Below are positions 35,757 to 46,726 of a stretch of 64,000 nt of DNA, in pieces. Both the position numbers and the translations under genes were made by a program. The notes below the pieces were generated by a model, which was not told the DNA's origin, did not search any database, and worked only from the letters and a program-made list of their open reading frames with translations. Each line of letters begins with the position of its first letter. Positions within the stretch are counted from its first letter, which is position 1. Location of the stretch: the NCBI GenBank assembly GCA_025531455.1, contig JAMYHL010000051.1, positions 124,001 through 188,000 of the forward strand, written 5' to 3'. This DNA is from Apiotrichum sp. Y4204 (Eukaryota; Basidiomycota; Tremellomycetes; Trichosporonales; Trichosporonaceae).

Positions 35757-36742
35757 GGGAGAGAGTGAGAGTGTGGAGTATGAGAGACGGACAGTATAGT
35801 GAGAGGTGAAATGTGCACCCAAGAAGCTAGACTCCCCTTGGGAACCTTCGGAGCTGGACTCTAACGCGAGTGGAGCCGAGAGAGTTCATTGTGTACCCTG
35901 TTGTCTGTAGTGCATGTAGACTAAGTAGAGCCAAGTATGGAGGGACGCCGCGGGCAGTGGCCGAGGCGCGAGATAAGATGTAAGATTGTGCGTGGCGACA
36001 GGCACGTCCCGAGATTCCGGCCTCTGGTCCTCTGATCTGATCCACTGACGACACTGACAGTTGACAGCTGACAACTGACAGCCGACATGCTCACGCGGCA
36101 CGCACGCTCGGAACGTGTTCGCGTTCGGACTGCTGTGCAGGTCATGTGCGCACTCCCACATTACCAGATCGGAAGCAAGATGCATACCCGGCAACGGCAA
36201 CAGGATGACGACACGCGGGAAGGGCGGGAATCGCAGGAACGACAAACAACAGTGGCCCCGTGGGAGCTGGAATGCAGAGTGCGAAGGGAAATGTCGTCAC
36301 CCCCGTCGTCGCCATCACGCTACGGGCGGTGGAGTTGTTTGTGTACACAACTGTAGTACTGCTGTATACACTATCAGTAAGATCGTGCCTGCAGCATCTT
36401 GACGACCGCCCAGGCTGCAGACAGATTACAAGCTGCGTCCACCGCGTCGCCAGATGGACCGGATACGTCGGCGGTGGGGCGGGTGTCAACACCGCCGACG
36501 TCACCGCCGTCGTGATGGAGCTGGAGCGTCTTATGGAACGGAATGCAGAGCTGGAAGATGAGCTGGAGCTTGGAGCTTGGAGCATGGAGTGTAATGAACG
36601 ATAAACGTCACCGGCGCCATCACGGACCCGAGCCGAGTCCGAGTCCGAGTCCGAACAATCGCAAAGAAAAGCCAGGGACAGTGCATGCATGCAGTACAAC
36701 AGAATACTATAGTGGAGGATAATCTGGCTATCATCTTGTGGG
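35757..36742. other. Intergenic region between convergent genes
   Basis: The two flanking genes end here. There is a cluster of TGACA repeats at about 36046-36085 (TGACGACACTGACAGTTGACAGCTGACAACTGACAG). No gene was found. Confidence 0.5.
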
Positions 36743-38185
36743 CTAGGCCGCCTGCGGCTTACCGAGGAAGCGGCTCAGTTTCTTGTGTTTTCCGAGAAAG
36801 GACGTTTTCGGGGACGGCGATTTGGGCGATTTCGGTGATGTCGGGGACGTGGGGGCTGGGGTGGGGGCGAGCGCGCGAGGGGGGGCAGCCGTGACTGTGG
36901 CTGTGGCTGGGGAGAGGGTGAGCGGGGCTGGGGGGCGGCTCTTCTCGCGACGGAGGGAAAAGGACGTGCCGGACGTGAGGCGGCGCGATGGAGACGACGT
37001 CGGGGACTGTATCCGCGCCGGCTGGGGGGCGGGTGCTGGAGCCGGCGCCGGCGCCGGCGCCTGCTCCTTGTCCTTTTCCTTCTTGGTCCCAAACTCGATG
37101 ACGCTCATGGCCGCCTTGCCCTGTGCGTAGAACGGGCGACGGGCGGCGTTGGCCTGGAGGGGGAACGCGCTGGGCGGCAGGCGGGCCTGCGGCCGGCTGG
37201 GTTCCGCGAGGAGCGCAAAGTTCGGATCGGGCGGGGCGACGATGAGCGAGTGGCGGACTGCCGGGCGGCGGGGTTTCGGTGCCGGCGCGGGCTTTTCGAG
37301 GTCGCGCTCAGTGACGGCTGGAACGGCCTTGCGCGGGACGAGACGGGGGCACTGGGCGGCCTCGCGGCCGCGCAGCCTGCGCAGCCGTTTGGATTCGGCG
37401 TCGAGCTCTGCGGCCTTGGCGCGCAGGGTGCGCAGCTCGTCGAGCGTCGTGGGGTTTGAGAGCGAGTTGAGGGTTTCAGATACAAACCACAGACGCGTGG
37501 GCGTCGTCGGGGAACAGCTGCTTGCGGTCGTGACGCTCTCGCCGCCGAGGGAGCCCTCGGTGGAGGAACACGACGACATTGTGGTTGTCCGGTTGACTTG
37601 TACTGCGTCGAACTCTGGGATGCCGAGACCTAGTCCGACGACGCCTTTGCCCCAGTTTGGCTCGGCGGGTGCCGCGCCGGGGGGCAGCTGGCGGGGGGTG
37701 GTGGGGAGGTCGTCGTCTGAGCTTGTGGACGGGGACGAGTCCGAGCCGCGGCGTGGGGGGATGTGGCTCATTGCGCGGCGGGGGCGGGGCGGGGCTGGGG
37801 CCTGGGGGAGGGAGGAGAAGGGCTTTGTCTTTGTGGGGCTCGCGCTCGGGATCGGGCGAGACCAGTTGACGGGGCCGGCGGTGGTCAGCTGCACGCTCTT
37901 CCGGGCGGGGCGGACGGCGTCGGCGGGGTCCGGCGTGGTGAGGACGTGTGGCGGCAACGTCGGGAAGGCGGAGGGCGGGGCGTGCGCGTGTGGGTGGGGG
38001 TGGAATGGCGGCGGGGCGAGTGTGGATGTGGATGTGCTGAGGGCCGGGTGCGAACTCGTCCTTCGCGGTGGGGAGCGGAGCGAGCGTGTCGAGGACGATG
38101 GGGAGAGAGAAGATGCAGATGGCGATGAAGTGAGAGTAGACGAGTTGAGCGGCGCCGCCTGCTGGGCGTAAAATGCGGTCGCCAT
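36743..38185 (-). CDS. Disordered protein with C-terminal KLxxFLG motif
   Basis: A single exon encodes 480 residues. The protein is Ser/Pro/Ala-rich, with a short predicted coiled coil at about 243-275 (LDELRTLRAKAAELDAESK) flanked by conserved-looking NWGKGVVGLGLGIPEFD and TRLWFVSETLNSLSNP. An Ala-Pro repeat (APAPAPAPAPAP, from a GGCGCC DNA repeat) lies near residue 385. The last 15 residues contain KKLSRFLGKPQ, very close to the motif repeated four times in the 1,111-residue protein at 15-18.6 kb. No enzymatic domain is visible and the function is unknown. The start ATG at 38185 is the first of the frame and sits in a good context. The gene is convergent with the 1,064-residue gene. Confidence 0.75.
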   Translation of the reverse strand: MATAFYAQQAAPLNSSTLTSSPSASSLSPSSSTRSLRSPPRRTSSHPALSTSTSTLAPPPFHPHPHAHAPPSAFPTLPPHVLTTPDPADAVRPARKSVQLTTAGPVNWSRPIPSASPTKTKPFSSLPQAPAPPRPRRAMSHIPPRRGSDSSPSTSSDDDLPTTPRQLPPGAAPAEPNWGKGVVGLGLGIPEFDAVQVNRTTTMSSCSSTEGSLGGESVTTASSCSPTTPTRLWFVSETLNSLSNPTTLDELRTLRAKAAELDAESKRLRRLRGREAAQCPRLVPRKAVPAVTERDLEKPAPAPKPRRPAVRHSLIVAPPDPNFALLAEPSRPQARLPPSAFPLQANAARRPFYAQGKAAMSVIEFGTKKEKDKEQAPAPAPAPAPAPQPARIQSPTSSPSRRLTSGTSFSLRREKSRPPAPLTLSPATATVTAAPPRALAPTPAPTSPTSPKSPKSPSPKTSFLGKHKKLSRFLGKPQAA

Positions 38186-41100
38186 TGTGCTTCAAGCTGC
38201 AAGCTGGAAGCTCGACGGGAGGGGGGTTGCGAGGGCAGGAAAGACAAGGTTGCGCGAGTGCCTATGACCCGGGAGCGATGGAGCGCGCTTGATTGATTGC
38301 TGCTCGATCCAAAACGAGATTCAGATCCAGATCCAGTTTCCGAGTGAGTGGGTTTCTCTTATCGTTGTGCTTGTCGAGACGCGATCGCGCGTGCGAGTGC
38401 GAGTGCGGTGCACGATCCGATCGTGGAGTCCGAGTGGTTGGAGCGCGTTGATCGCTGCAAACGAAACGAACCGTCTGCGTCTGCGTTGCGGGCAGCAGTA
38501 AGTGGTGCGGGGGGTCAATCGGGAGAACAGCACCGTCGTGAGCTTGTCAGTATAGTTATACTTGTCCGGGAGCGCGGCCGAGGATGCCGCCGAAGAGATT
38601 TTCTTGCTGCACCTCAGCTGGTGGTTGCTGTTGTTTGGCCATCTCCTGGAGACCTCCTCGCGAGCTGGCGAGCTGGAGACTTGCTCTTCGCCTCTCGCTC
38701 CTCGCTCCTCGCTCCTGCCTGTCCCGCCGGTAGCCAAGGTTTGCCGCTCTCGGCATGCGTTGCGTTACATCCACAGTGTCGGGTCGCGAGGACGAGCCGC
38801 GGGGCGACTGCAGGATACCGCAGGGGAGGGGCGTCACGGGGCAGGGGCAGGGTGCGGCGGGACGCGAATCTGGCGAGCTGGCCTGGCAATGTTCGGCGAG
38901 TAGTGAGTACTAGGGCAGGAATCGGAACGGACGGAAGATCCAGCGGGCTGTAGATGAAGATTACGGAAACGCAATATGGCGTCCGGCGGACGAAGGGGGG
39001 AAGGGGGGACGAGGAGCACGAAGGAAGAGAGACCAGGTGTGCCTGGTGCTCGCTGGCAACCACACAAAGGGCATCCGTATCTCCCCAGCCCCTCCCACCT
39101 CTTGTTCACTGCAATATACAGTTTCTCCTCGACGCCATCCCGGCGCGTGTCCCGCGGCATCCCGGACGATCAGCGCCACACGGGAGAGGCCACCGACGTC
39201 AGCGCTGCAAGGAAGCGTGTAGGAGACCAGCACTAGTAGCGGTGGGCAGTGTTGCAGGATTGCAGATGGTCTGTCAGAGGATGGATCATGGGATCGCGCG
39301 CCAGTGTCCCGCTCCCGCCTGACCCTGCGCGCGCCTGTGACATGGACCAACCAGTATCGCGTACTGTAGCTGAAATTTTGGACGAGCACTGATTGAAGCA
39401 ATTAGCGATTAGCACTTGGGTACTTGGAACAGGCATGGTGTCGGGTGGTGCATTTTCCTGAGGATGAACTCGGGGATTAAGCTCACGGGGCATCCCGTGG
39501 CCACCACTCCCTGGCCGGAAGCAGCCCAACTGGGTTCAGCTGGGCTGGCTAGTTGGGGGGCCCAAGGGGAGCACATTCTCTGAGCCTCCCGCCGCGTACC
39601 GCATACAGATGGTGTGGTTGCGGCGCAATAAGCACTCAGGCGCCAAGTCAGGCGCTGGTGGTTAATGAACTCGTGCCTCGGCAATGTCACTGGGCTACGG
39701 GCAGTCGCGGGGCGCTGTTAGTCGTCTTTTGGTCAGACACGAGACACCAGACACCAGTTACCGGGGTCCAGCATTCCTGAGAAGAGATGAGAGGAGGGGA
39801 GGAGAGGAGGAGACAGTCAGGATACCAGGAGAAGAGTGTGGAATTGCGAGAGTTGCGGCACGGCGTAAGATCGGCCATCACGCGCATGCACCAGAACGAT
39901 ATCCCTGTTTCTAATCCTTCATCCCCGACACCGACCCCCCCTCGCTCTGCTCTTCCTGGCAGCGCGCGGACAACAGGCTCACGCTCGGTGGCGCCAAGAC
40001 AGTGTCATGCCCCGCGCCAAAGTCTACTCCGAAGCGAGCCGGCACCGACTCCTACAGGGCATCTTGTTATTACTGTGTGCCTGTGTACAGGTGTAGAGGA
40101 CTTTGCCACAATTCGTTTCCCTAGCAAGCATGTGCGTCAAGGATCGAAGATCACACCCCCGGCTCAGCGACAATACCTCCTGTTCTAACCACTTTAATGC
40201 ATGGCATAGGGCAACGCGCAGCGCGCAACGAGACAAAGAAACAAGAAACTCCACCGTCTCGGATTCCACGGCTGAGACGGAACACGCTGCAGGACGTCGG
40301 CACGAGATCAGCTCAGCAGACGTCGTACCCATGGCACCGGGCTGCGGGAGGCGTTTGCGGGTCGAGCGTGCGTCAGGCGTTTCCGGCAGCCCGATAGCGC
40401 CACCCCGCCCGAGGAGCGCGTATGCTGACAGGTACAATACGCCTCGTGCAGATCTGGAGGGATGTCATTGCCATTATACTTGTTGAAGAGGTGGAATAGA
40501 GCGCTGTCATCAAGTAAGTATCCACCAAGTGCTCCTCTCCTGTTCTTTCCTCGGCAGAGGACGGCGTACGGCGCAATCGTCCGTGAAGCCGGGGATGACA
40601 TCGGATTATAACGGAACAACACAAGCTGCTGCAGCTCAAAACCCCACAGCCAGCAGGATACTCGCCAGTGCGTCGATGTAGACCCCTGTCAGACCCGAGC
40701 GCGAGCACATGAGCCCGAATGACGCCCAGTGTGGTAAGGGTTGATGCAGTTTTCCCTCATCGCGATCATTCTCCAATCTCCAGTTTCTACTCTCCACGAG
40801 ACCTATTGCCGCACCCACCCCCATACTGACTGGGGACCTGGCACACCGGAAACCCATCCAACAGCAGGACTGATGTAACGACGGAAAGAAAGGCACAGCC
40901 CCGCACCAAGCAACAAGCTCTACTAACCACTAGTCCAAGTTTAATCGAGCTCCACCCCCTCCAGCTTGGTCTTTTGGGTAAGAGAATAAGGTTTGGCTTC
41001 GAAGGCACGCGCCGAGACTCGCAGACTCGCGGACGGCGGGCCTCGGATCCTGCGGTCCTGATACTCAGACACACTGTTGTTCCTTGATCGACATATCGGG

Positions 41101-41533
41101 GCTTTAAGAGGAGTGGACCCCGTGTCGGATGTTAGAGATGTGTTGTTTCGGTCTGGGGTTTTGGAACTGACATTAAACGCGACTAGCGAGTTTGGGGTCC
41201 GCTCTGGAGCGCACGAGATGCGTTTCAGTCACGCTTGGGTTTGCGTTTGTGCGTTCCAGACTCGGACGTCGGATTGGGAGAACGACTTGTGAGATAGGAG
41301 TATTGCGGTTGGAGAATGGCCTGCGTCGCAATGTCTCTGTGTGTTCTCTCGCGCTCTTACTTTTCCCGTGGGCTTGCAGTTCTGCATCCTCCATGTCCCA
41401 TGTTTCCCAGGTTGTCCTCGGGGGCATAAGGGTGTGAAGTTTTGCAGTGACTACCTCTGGCCTCTTGTGGCATTCACCTCATTTCCCGAGTGCATATTAT
41501 ATACTCTACTGCACAATGAACAACTGATTACTC
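38186..41533. other. Long gene-poor region (3.3 kb)
   Basis: No gene is supported. It contains AGGAGGGGAGGAGAGGAGGAG near 39788-39815, TCGC/GCTCCTCGC repeats near 38690-38710, and scattered open frames below 110 codons. The minus-strand frame at 40308-40622 begins with a somewhat protein-like stretch (residues 15-60) but has no splice partner or family match. Composition is closer to 50% GC between 39,700 and 41,500 than in the genes. Confidence 0.5.
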
Positions 41534-44500
41534 CTACTCGACGGCGGCCCACTCCGCCTCGGGGCCACCCCCCCTCCCACCCATCGGCGTGTAATGTACC
41601 CCACCAGCCGCGCTCGAGTACCGCGCCGCTTCTTCAAGCCACGGGCGGCACGCCTCCCACTTTATCCTTCTCTCCGCGCCAGCAGCGAGCATGTCCGCCA
41701 GCTGGCCGTCCGCCTCGTCTGGCGGCGCGTCGCCCCACGCAAGCACGGCCATCCGCGCGCGGCGCGAGTACCACGCGCAAACAGTTTCTTCTGGAATCAC
41801 CTCGCCGCGCAGCGTCGCCCGGCCCGCGAGCCGCGTCCCGGCCCCAAAACTCGCCCAGCAGCTCCCGCACGCCGGCAGCTCCCGGAAGCCGTACCACGCC
41901 CCGCCCGCGACGGCCATGTGCTCGCGACACGGCGCGAGGGCCGTAAGGACCGCGACGAACGCGTCGAATACCGCAAACACACCCGTTTCCGCAGCGTTGT
42001 TCAGCGTGTCGAGCATTGCTTGGCTCCGGAACTGCCCGATTTGCGGGGAGGGTTCGGCGCTCGGACGCCGGCCAAAGAGACACAGGTCGCATGCCCTACC
42101 CGCCGGCGGGAGCTGCTGTTGGACAAAGAAGCGCGCGGCGCCGTACGGCGCGATGCGGGCGTGCAGGCACTTGTCGCATATGTCCAGGTCGACCGGCGGG
42201 CCGCGAAGTGTGTGGAAGACTGGGGTCTGGGGGTTTTGGCCCTTTGCGGTTGGGAGCCACGGGAGGACGCCGCGCGCACATGCCGCCCACTGCGCAATGT
42301 CGCCGTACTCGAGGACAAGGAGCGTGAGGGTCAGTACCGCGTCGTCAGCCATGGCGCACACTGCGTGTGCGTCCTCCACCAGCTCGAACGCGGGGGCGAA
42401 ACGCGTGTGCGCGAGGTGATCGTGGAAGCACGACTCGCAGATTGTGAGCTGGCCGAGGTCGGGGGCAACTTTTGCGCTGAGAGCACGAAACCGTCCCGCA
42501 GCCGGTTTGGGGCCGGGACACGGCGCGATCGCACTGCGAGAGTACACCTCTGCGAGCCATGTGTCAAACGCGCGCGCGTCCGAGGTCTGATACGGCAAGC
42601 GGCGGGCGAGTGCGCGCGCGCCGAACCCTCCCGCGAGGTCGCAGCTTGCCCGGCCGCCGGGGACCGTATCCAGTGGCGCCCACTCGCGCTCCCACCGCGA
42701 CCCGGCAATGTGGTCCGCGTAGCATGCGCTGCACGCTGTAATTTCGCGCCCGGTGACGCTACGGATCGCCTTGTGCCACTGTCCCGGGTGGACAGCGACA
42801 GTCACCCCTGCGCCAGGACATGCGAGGGCACGACGCGCGACGACGGCGTCAATGACCTTTTGGGCGCTGGCGCCGCTCCGCCTTGCTGCGCGGAGACCAC
42901 GGCGCGCGGCAGGGGACTGGAAAGTACACGCGCCGACCGTCAGCTCCTGTGCGGAAAAGTTCTTCTCCATGACGCTGCCCGCCACGAGCTCACGGTGACA
43001 CGGCGTGCACATGAGGATGGCGGACGAGCGCCCGTTCGCGTGGTACCATGTTTCTGGGGTGGTGACGACGCCGACGGGGCAGAACGAGCGTGGCACCGGC
43101 GGGCCCGCGTCCCGTAAAGGAGGAAGAACGTGTACCCTGTCGAGGTCCGCGGATGCGAGCTCGTCGTCTGTCATGGCCGTCGCGCCGCACTGGTACGCGG
43201 GTGGGGAGTATGCCGGCAGGCCAGAGGAGGTTGAGGGGCCCGCAGCTGCGGACGCGCCAGCAGACGGGGAGCTGGAAGCAGAGGGGGCAGCTGGGCTCGT
43301 TGATGATGTTGTTGAAGGGCCTGCTCCGGGGTCGCGATCGCCAGACGACCTAGGGGGCGGAAGTGGTGGGACACCCGCGGCCCCGCTGGAGGGTCCAGTT
43401 CTCGGTGCGATGCTGTTCCTCGGCGGAGGCTGCGGCGCGCCGTGCGGCGCTCCATTGGGCGCGCCTTGCGGTTGCGGACCGCGGGACACAGGGTTCGGTG
43501 GCGACATGGCGAGCGCCCCCATCTGCGCGGTAAGCGACGGACTCGCGGGGTTGGGAGTTTGATCTGTCCCCGGAGGCGTGGGGAGCGGGGAGCGGCGTGG
43601 AGAGGTCGTGCGCTGCGAAGAGGTCGCCGACTGGGATGTCGGAGCAGCGGCAGCCCCGCTTACCGCAGCCGTGGGACTGAACTGTCTTTGTACTTGTTGG
43701 GGTGACCACTGTTGTGCCGACTGGTGCTTCTGGGGAGACCACGGTCGGTGCTGCTGAGTTTGTTGGGTCTGTTGTGCCTGCTGCTGTTGGGCCTGTTGCT
43801 GCTGTGGGGCCTGCTGCTGTTGAGACTGCTGTGACGGCTGTTGTGCCTGTTGTTGCTGGCTTTGCGTCTGCTGCGTCGGCTGTTGCGGCTTGGCCGGCGG
43901 AGAAAACGGACGCTGACTCTGGGCTTGCTGGAGGACTTGTTGCTGGGCATGCTGAGCCTCCCGGGCCTGCGGGGACTGACGAGGGTATTGAGCTTGTTGC
44001 AGCTGCGGCTGAGTACTCGGCGACCACGGCCTTTGTGTTTGCTGCTGAGGTTCAAGAGTCTGCTGCGACAACCGCCGTTCGCCCTGGTGCAGTTGCGCCT
44101 GTTGTGGTGGCTGTTGTGGATGATGTTGCCGCTGCCACTGCGGCTGCGCCGGCGATGCCACCCGCCCCCCTGCTGGTGGTGAGGATGCCACCTGTAGCGA
44201 AACCTGCATCGAGGCCGGAGTCGAAGCCTGGGCTAGATCCAGAGCCTGGCCCGGAGAGCCCTGCGACGCAGGAGTGTACACCTGCTGTATCACCGGCGCA
44301 TTCTGCATACGGTGCGCCCATGGCGCCTGCGTCCCCTCCTGGAGCGGCTGCGGCGGCTGCGACTGCTGGGGAATGCTCATGGACGCCCACGCGCCCGGCC
44401 CGACGGATTTGGGGCGGGTCGCGTGCGGAATGGCCGGGGGACCGGGCGGGGGAGATGTCGGGAGAGGAGAGAGGTGCTGTGCGACGGGGGGCGGGGAGAG

Positions 44501-46492
44501 GGGCGGCGAGAGGGGCGGCGAGAGGGGAGGAGAGAGGGGTGTCGAGGCGCCCCGCTGCGGAGGAGAGTATGCCGTGAATAAGCCCATTGCGTTCGGGCTC
44601 GGACTTCTGCTTGACGGAATCGCGTTGCGCACCAGGACGGGCGGGGACGGGGACGCGGAAGCTGGGCGCCCGGGTTGAACCTGCTGCTGGTATCCCTGGG
44701 AATGCGGGGGCGATGTCGGGACGTTCGCGATTGGAGCTGGCTGAGGTGATGTCGCTGGCGGGTACACCTGAACTGGAGGATACGCCTGCGCAGGCTGCTG
44801 CCCCGGTCCGCTCGGCGAGATCTGCTGGTACGCTAGCTGCGGCGATTGGCTTGGAGGGGGGTAGGCGTGCTGCTGTGATGGCTGAGAGTATGTCCACAGT
44901 TGCGCCTGAGGGGGGTATCCTGTCGACGGCGCGACCGCCGCCGGCGTCGCTGACCCCTGTTGCGTAACCTGCGCTTGCGGCGCCGACATGATCGTGTATG
45001 GGAAGCCTGACACCGGGGGGCCTGGTTGCTGTTGTTGCTGCTGCTGCTGTCCCTGCTGCTGTTGCTGCTGGTGACTCTGTGCAAGACCGCTTTGTTCAGA
45101 GGAGTACGCGTGTCCCGCCTGCTGCGACTGCTGACTCGACGGCGCGTGCTGCTGTGTCTGAGAATAAGCAAATTGCTGATCATGCTGCAGCGACTGCGTC
45201 TGCTGGTGTGTCGGCTGGTACTGCCCGTGCTGGCCCTGCTGCGGTCCTCCGAGCTGTCCCTCCGGTTGCTGTTGGCCATACTGCCCCCCGAGCTGGAACT
45301 CAGACGGCTGTCCAAACTGAATCTGTTGTCCTTGCGGCTGAGCCGGCAGTTGGCCGAACTGTCCGATGTGGCTTTGCATAGATGGTCCGGCCTGTCCCTG
45401 CTGCTGTCCATACTGTCCGCTGACCTGCGTCGGCTGCACGTACCCAGGGACTTCCCCAGCTGCCACAAGTGCCCCAGCTACCTGGCCCTGCTTCCCGTCC
45501 TGCTTCTGCACGCCACTCAGCCGCCGCCCCGCGCGCCCTACACCCGACATGAGCGCCGAAAGGCGACGCGTGACTGTCGGCGGAGGGGCAAAGACGTGGC
45601 CCGGGAGCGGGTGCTCGGCGTTGGAGGTGTTCCCGGCTTGCGGGGACTGGGCGCTGCTGAAGCTCGGCTGGGAGGCGTGTCCGTACGCGAGCTGCCCCGC
45701 CTGTGCTGGGGTGTGTGCTGGTGCCTGTACGTGTGGTTGTGCTTGTGCGGTGTGCTGCTGTGCGTGGGGCTGTGACGGTGGCGGCTGGTACGTGTGCGGC
45801 TGCTGTGTCGCGTGATATCCGTGCGGCGCGTGCGGGCCTTGGTAGTGGTTCTGATTCACACCGGCCTGGACGTGAGACGGCTGCGAAGCCTGCGCCTGCT
45901 GGTCATACTGGTGAGCCTGCTGTGGATACTCCTGCCGCGAAGGAATTCTCTGCTGCGGCTGCTGTCGTGGCTCCGCGAGGCCAAGCGCAATCTGCACCTG
46001 GAAGGGGCCGGAGGGGATGCGCTGCGCGGGGTCAGGACGCGGGGGGAGCGGCGGGGACGTCGGTGCGGCGTGTGGTGCGGGGGTGTGGGAGGTTGCGGTG
46101 GTTGAAGAGGGGTAGAGTGCTGGTGCTGGTGCTTGAGTCGTGGAATGCGGACACGGCGCAGGCGTAGGAGCGAAGGGGGCTGGGATGAACGCGTGCGGCG
46201 CTGTGGACGCGTACAGTGTTGGCGCGGGGGTGCTCGATGTCGCGTACGGCGTCGTGAACGTCAGCGACTGGGCCGAGTAGCGGCGGCCGTACGCATCCGG
46301 CTGCGACGCGTGCTGTGATGATGGCTGCTGGTAGCTCGACGAGGACGGGTACTGGTATGGAGACGGGGATGGAAGATACGGTTGCTGATACACCTGCTGC
46401 TGTTGCTGCTGTTGTTGTTGTTGCGGGTACGACTGTTGTTGTTGGGGGTACGCGTGGTGCTGCGCGTACCCCTGCCGCTGGTCGTAGGCCAT
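41534..46492 (-). CDS. Glutamine-rich protein with five C-terminal Cys modules
   Basis: A single exon encodes 1,652 residues (start MAYDQRQ at 46492; an in-frame ATG at 46531 adds 13). Residues 1 to about 1,000 are Gln/Pro/Ala/Tyr-rich with several poly-Gln runs, resembling prion-like, phase-separating domains. From about 1,090 to 1,640 the protein changes to a cysteine-containing region with five CxxC pairs at about residues 1162, 1254, 1352, 1439 and 1542, spaced 87-103 apart (CTPCHREL, CSACYADHIAG, CESCFHDHLA, CDKCLHARIA, CGSCWASFG). Each pair is preceded by a Cys 20-40 residues before and followed by one about 30-40 later, so each module could bind one zinc ion. Similar CxxC-repeat proteins occur in other fungi, but I cannot name a characterised family. 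Possible roles (transcription or RNA-granule scaffold) are inferred from composition only. Confidence 0.82.
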   Translation of the reverse strand: MAYDQRQGYAQHHAYPQQQQSYPQQQQQQQQQQVYQQPYLPSPSPYQYPSSSSYQQPSSQHASQPDAYGRRYSAQSLTFTTPYATSSTPAPTLYASTAPHAFIPAPFAPTPAPCPHSTTQAPAPALYPSSTTATSHTPAPHAAPTSPPLPPRPDPAQRIPSGPFQVQIALGLAEPRQQPQQRIPSRQEYPQQAHQYDQQAQASQPSHVQAGVNQNHYQGPHAPHGYHATQQPHTYQPPPSQPHAQQHTAQAQPHVQAPAHTPAQAGQLAYGHASQPSFSSAQSPQAGNTSNAEHPLPGHVFAPPPTVTRRLSALMSGVGRAGRRLSGVQKQDGKQGQVAGALVAAGEVPGYVQPTQVSGQYGQQQGQAGPSMQSHIGQFGQLPAQPQGQQIQFGQPSEFQLGGQYGQQQPEGQLGGPQQGQHGQYQPTHQQTQSLQHDQQFAYSQTQQHAPSSQQSQQAGHAYSSEQSGLAQSHQQQQQQGQQQQQQQQPGPPVSGFPYTIMSAPQAQVTQQGSATPAAVAPSTGYPPQAQLWTYSQPSQQHAYPPPSQSPQLAYQQISPSGPGQQPAQAYPPVQVYPPATSPQPAPIANVPTSPPHSQGYQQQVQPGRPASASPSPPVLVRNAIPSSRSPSPNAMGLFTAYSPPQRGASTPLSPPLSPPLSPPLSPPPVAQHLSPLPTSPPPGPPAIPHATRPKSVGPGAWASMSIPQQSQPPQPLQEGTQAPWAHRMQNAPVIQQVYTPASQGSPGQALDLAQASTPASMQVSLQVASSPPAGGRVASPAQPQWQRQHHPQQPPQQAQLHQGERRLSQQTLEPQQQTQRPWSPSTQPQLQQAQYPRQSPQAREAQHAQQQVLQQAQSQRPFSPPAKPQQPTQQTQSQQQQAQQPSQQSQQQQAPQQQQAQQQQAQQTQQTQQHRPWSPQKHQSAQQWSPQQVQRQFSPTAAVSGAAAAPTSQSATSSQRTTSPRRSPLPTPPGTDQTPNPASPSLTAQMGALAMSPPNPVSRGPQPQGAPNGAPHGAPQPPPRNSIAPRTGPSSGAAGVPPLPPPRSSGDRDPGAGPSTTSSTSPAAPSASSSPSAGASAAAGPSTSSGLPAYSPPAYQCGATAMTDDELASADLDRVHVLPPLRDAGPPVPRSFCPVGVVTTPETWYHANGRSSAILMCTPCHRELVAGSVMEKNFSAQELTVGACTFQSPAARRGLRAARRSGASAQKVIDAVVARRALACPGAGVTVAVHPGQWHKAIRSVTGREITACSACYADHIAGSRWEREWAPLDTVPGGRASCDLAGGFGARALARRLPYQTSDARAFDTWLAEVYSRSAIAPCPGPKPAAGRFRALSAKVAPDLGQLTICESCFHDHLAHTRFAPAFELVEDAHAVCAMADDAVLTLTLLVLEYGDIAQWAACARGVLPWLPTAKGQNPQTPVFHTLRGPPVDLDICDKCLHARIAPYGAARFFVQQQLPPAGRACDLCLFGRRPSAEPSPQIGQFRSQAMLDTLNNAAETGVFAVFDAFVAVLTALAPCREHMAVAGGAWYGFRELPACGSCWASFGAGTRLAGRATLRGEVIPEETVCAWYSRRARMAVLAWGDAPPDEADGQLADMLAAGAERRIKWEACRPWLEEAARYSSAAGGVHYTPMGGRGGGPEAEWAAVE

Positions 46493-46726
46493 CGCGAATG
46501 ATGAATGAAGAGGAGAGAAGAGTTGATCCAAGTGCGAGTTCTCCTCTTCCCCACATAGTCGTGCTCAATCCCATCCCATCCCATAGAGATATCCCATTTC
46601 CATCTGTTGCCCATTGATTCTCTGGATCTTAATTGACTTTGAACATCCGAACACTGCCTTTTGCCCCTCTCCGATTGCTCGGGTCAGGAACAGCCCCTAA
46701 AAGCGCGGATCCACTCCCAAAGGGGG

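Noticed and set aside
40308..40622. Minus-strand frame of 104 codons with a protein-like middle part
   Set aside because: No start context, no splice partner and no family; only about 45 residues look plausible.
41594..43117. Plus-strand frame of 507 codons opposite the Gln-rich gene
   Set aside because: Antisense shadow of the Cys-module region, Arg/Ala/His-rich with no recognisable motif.
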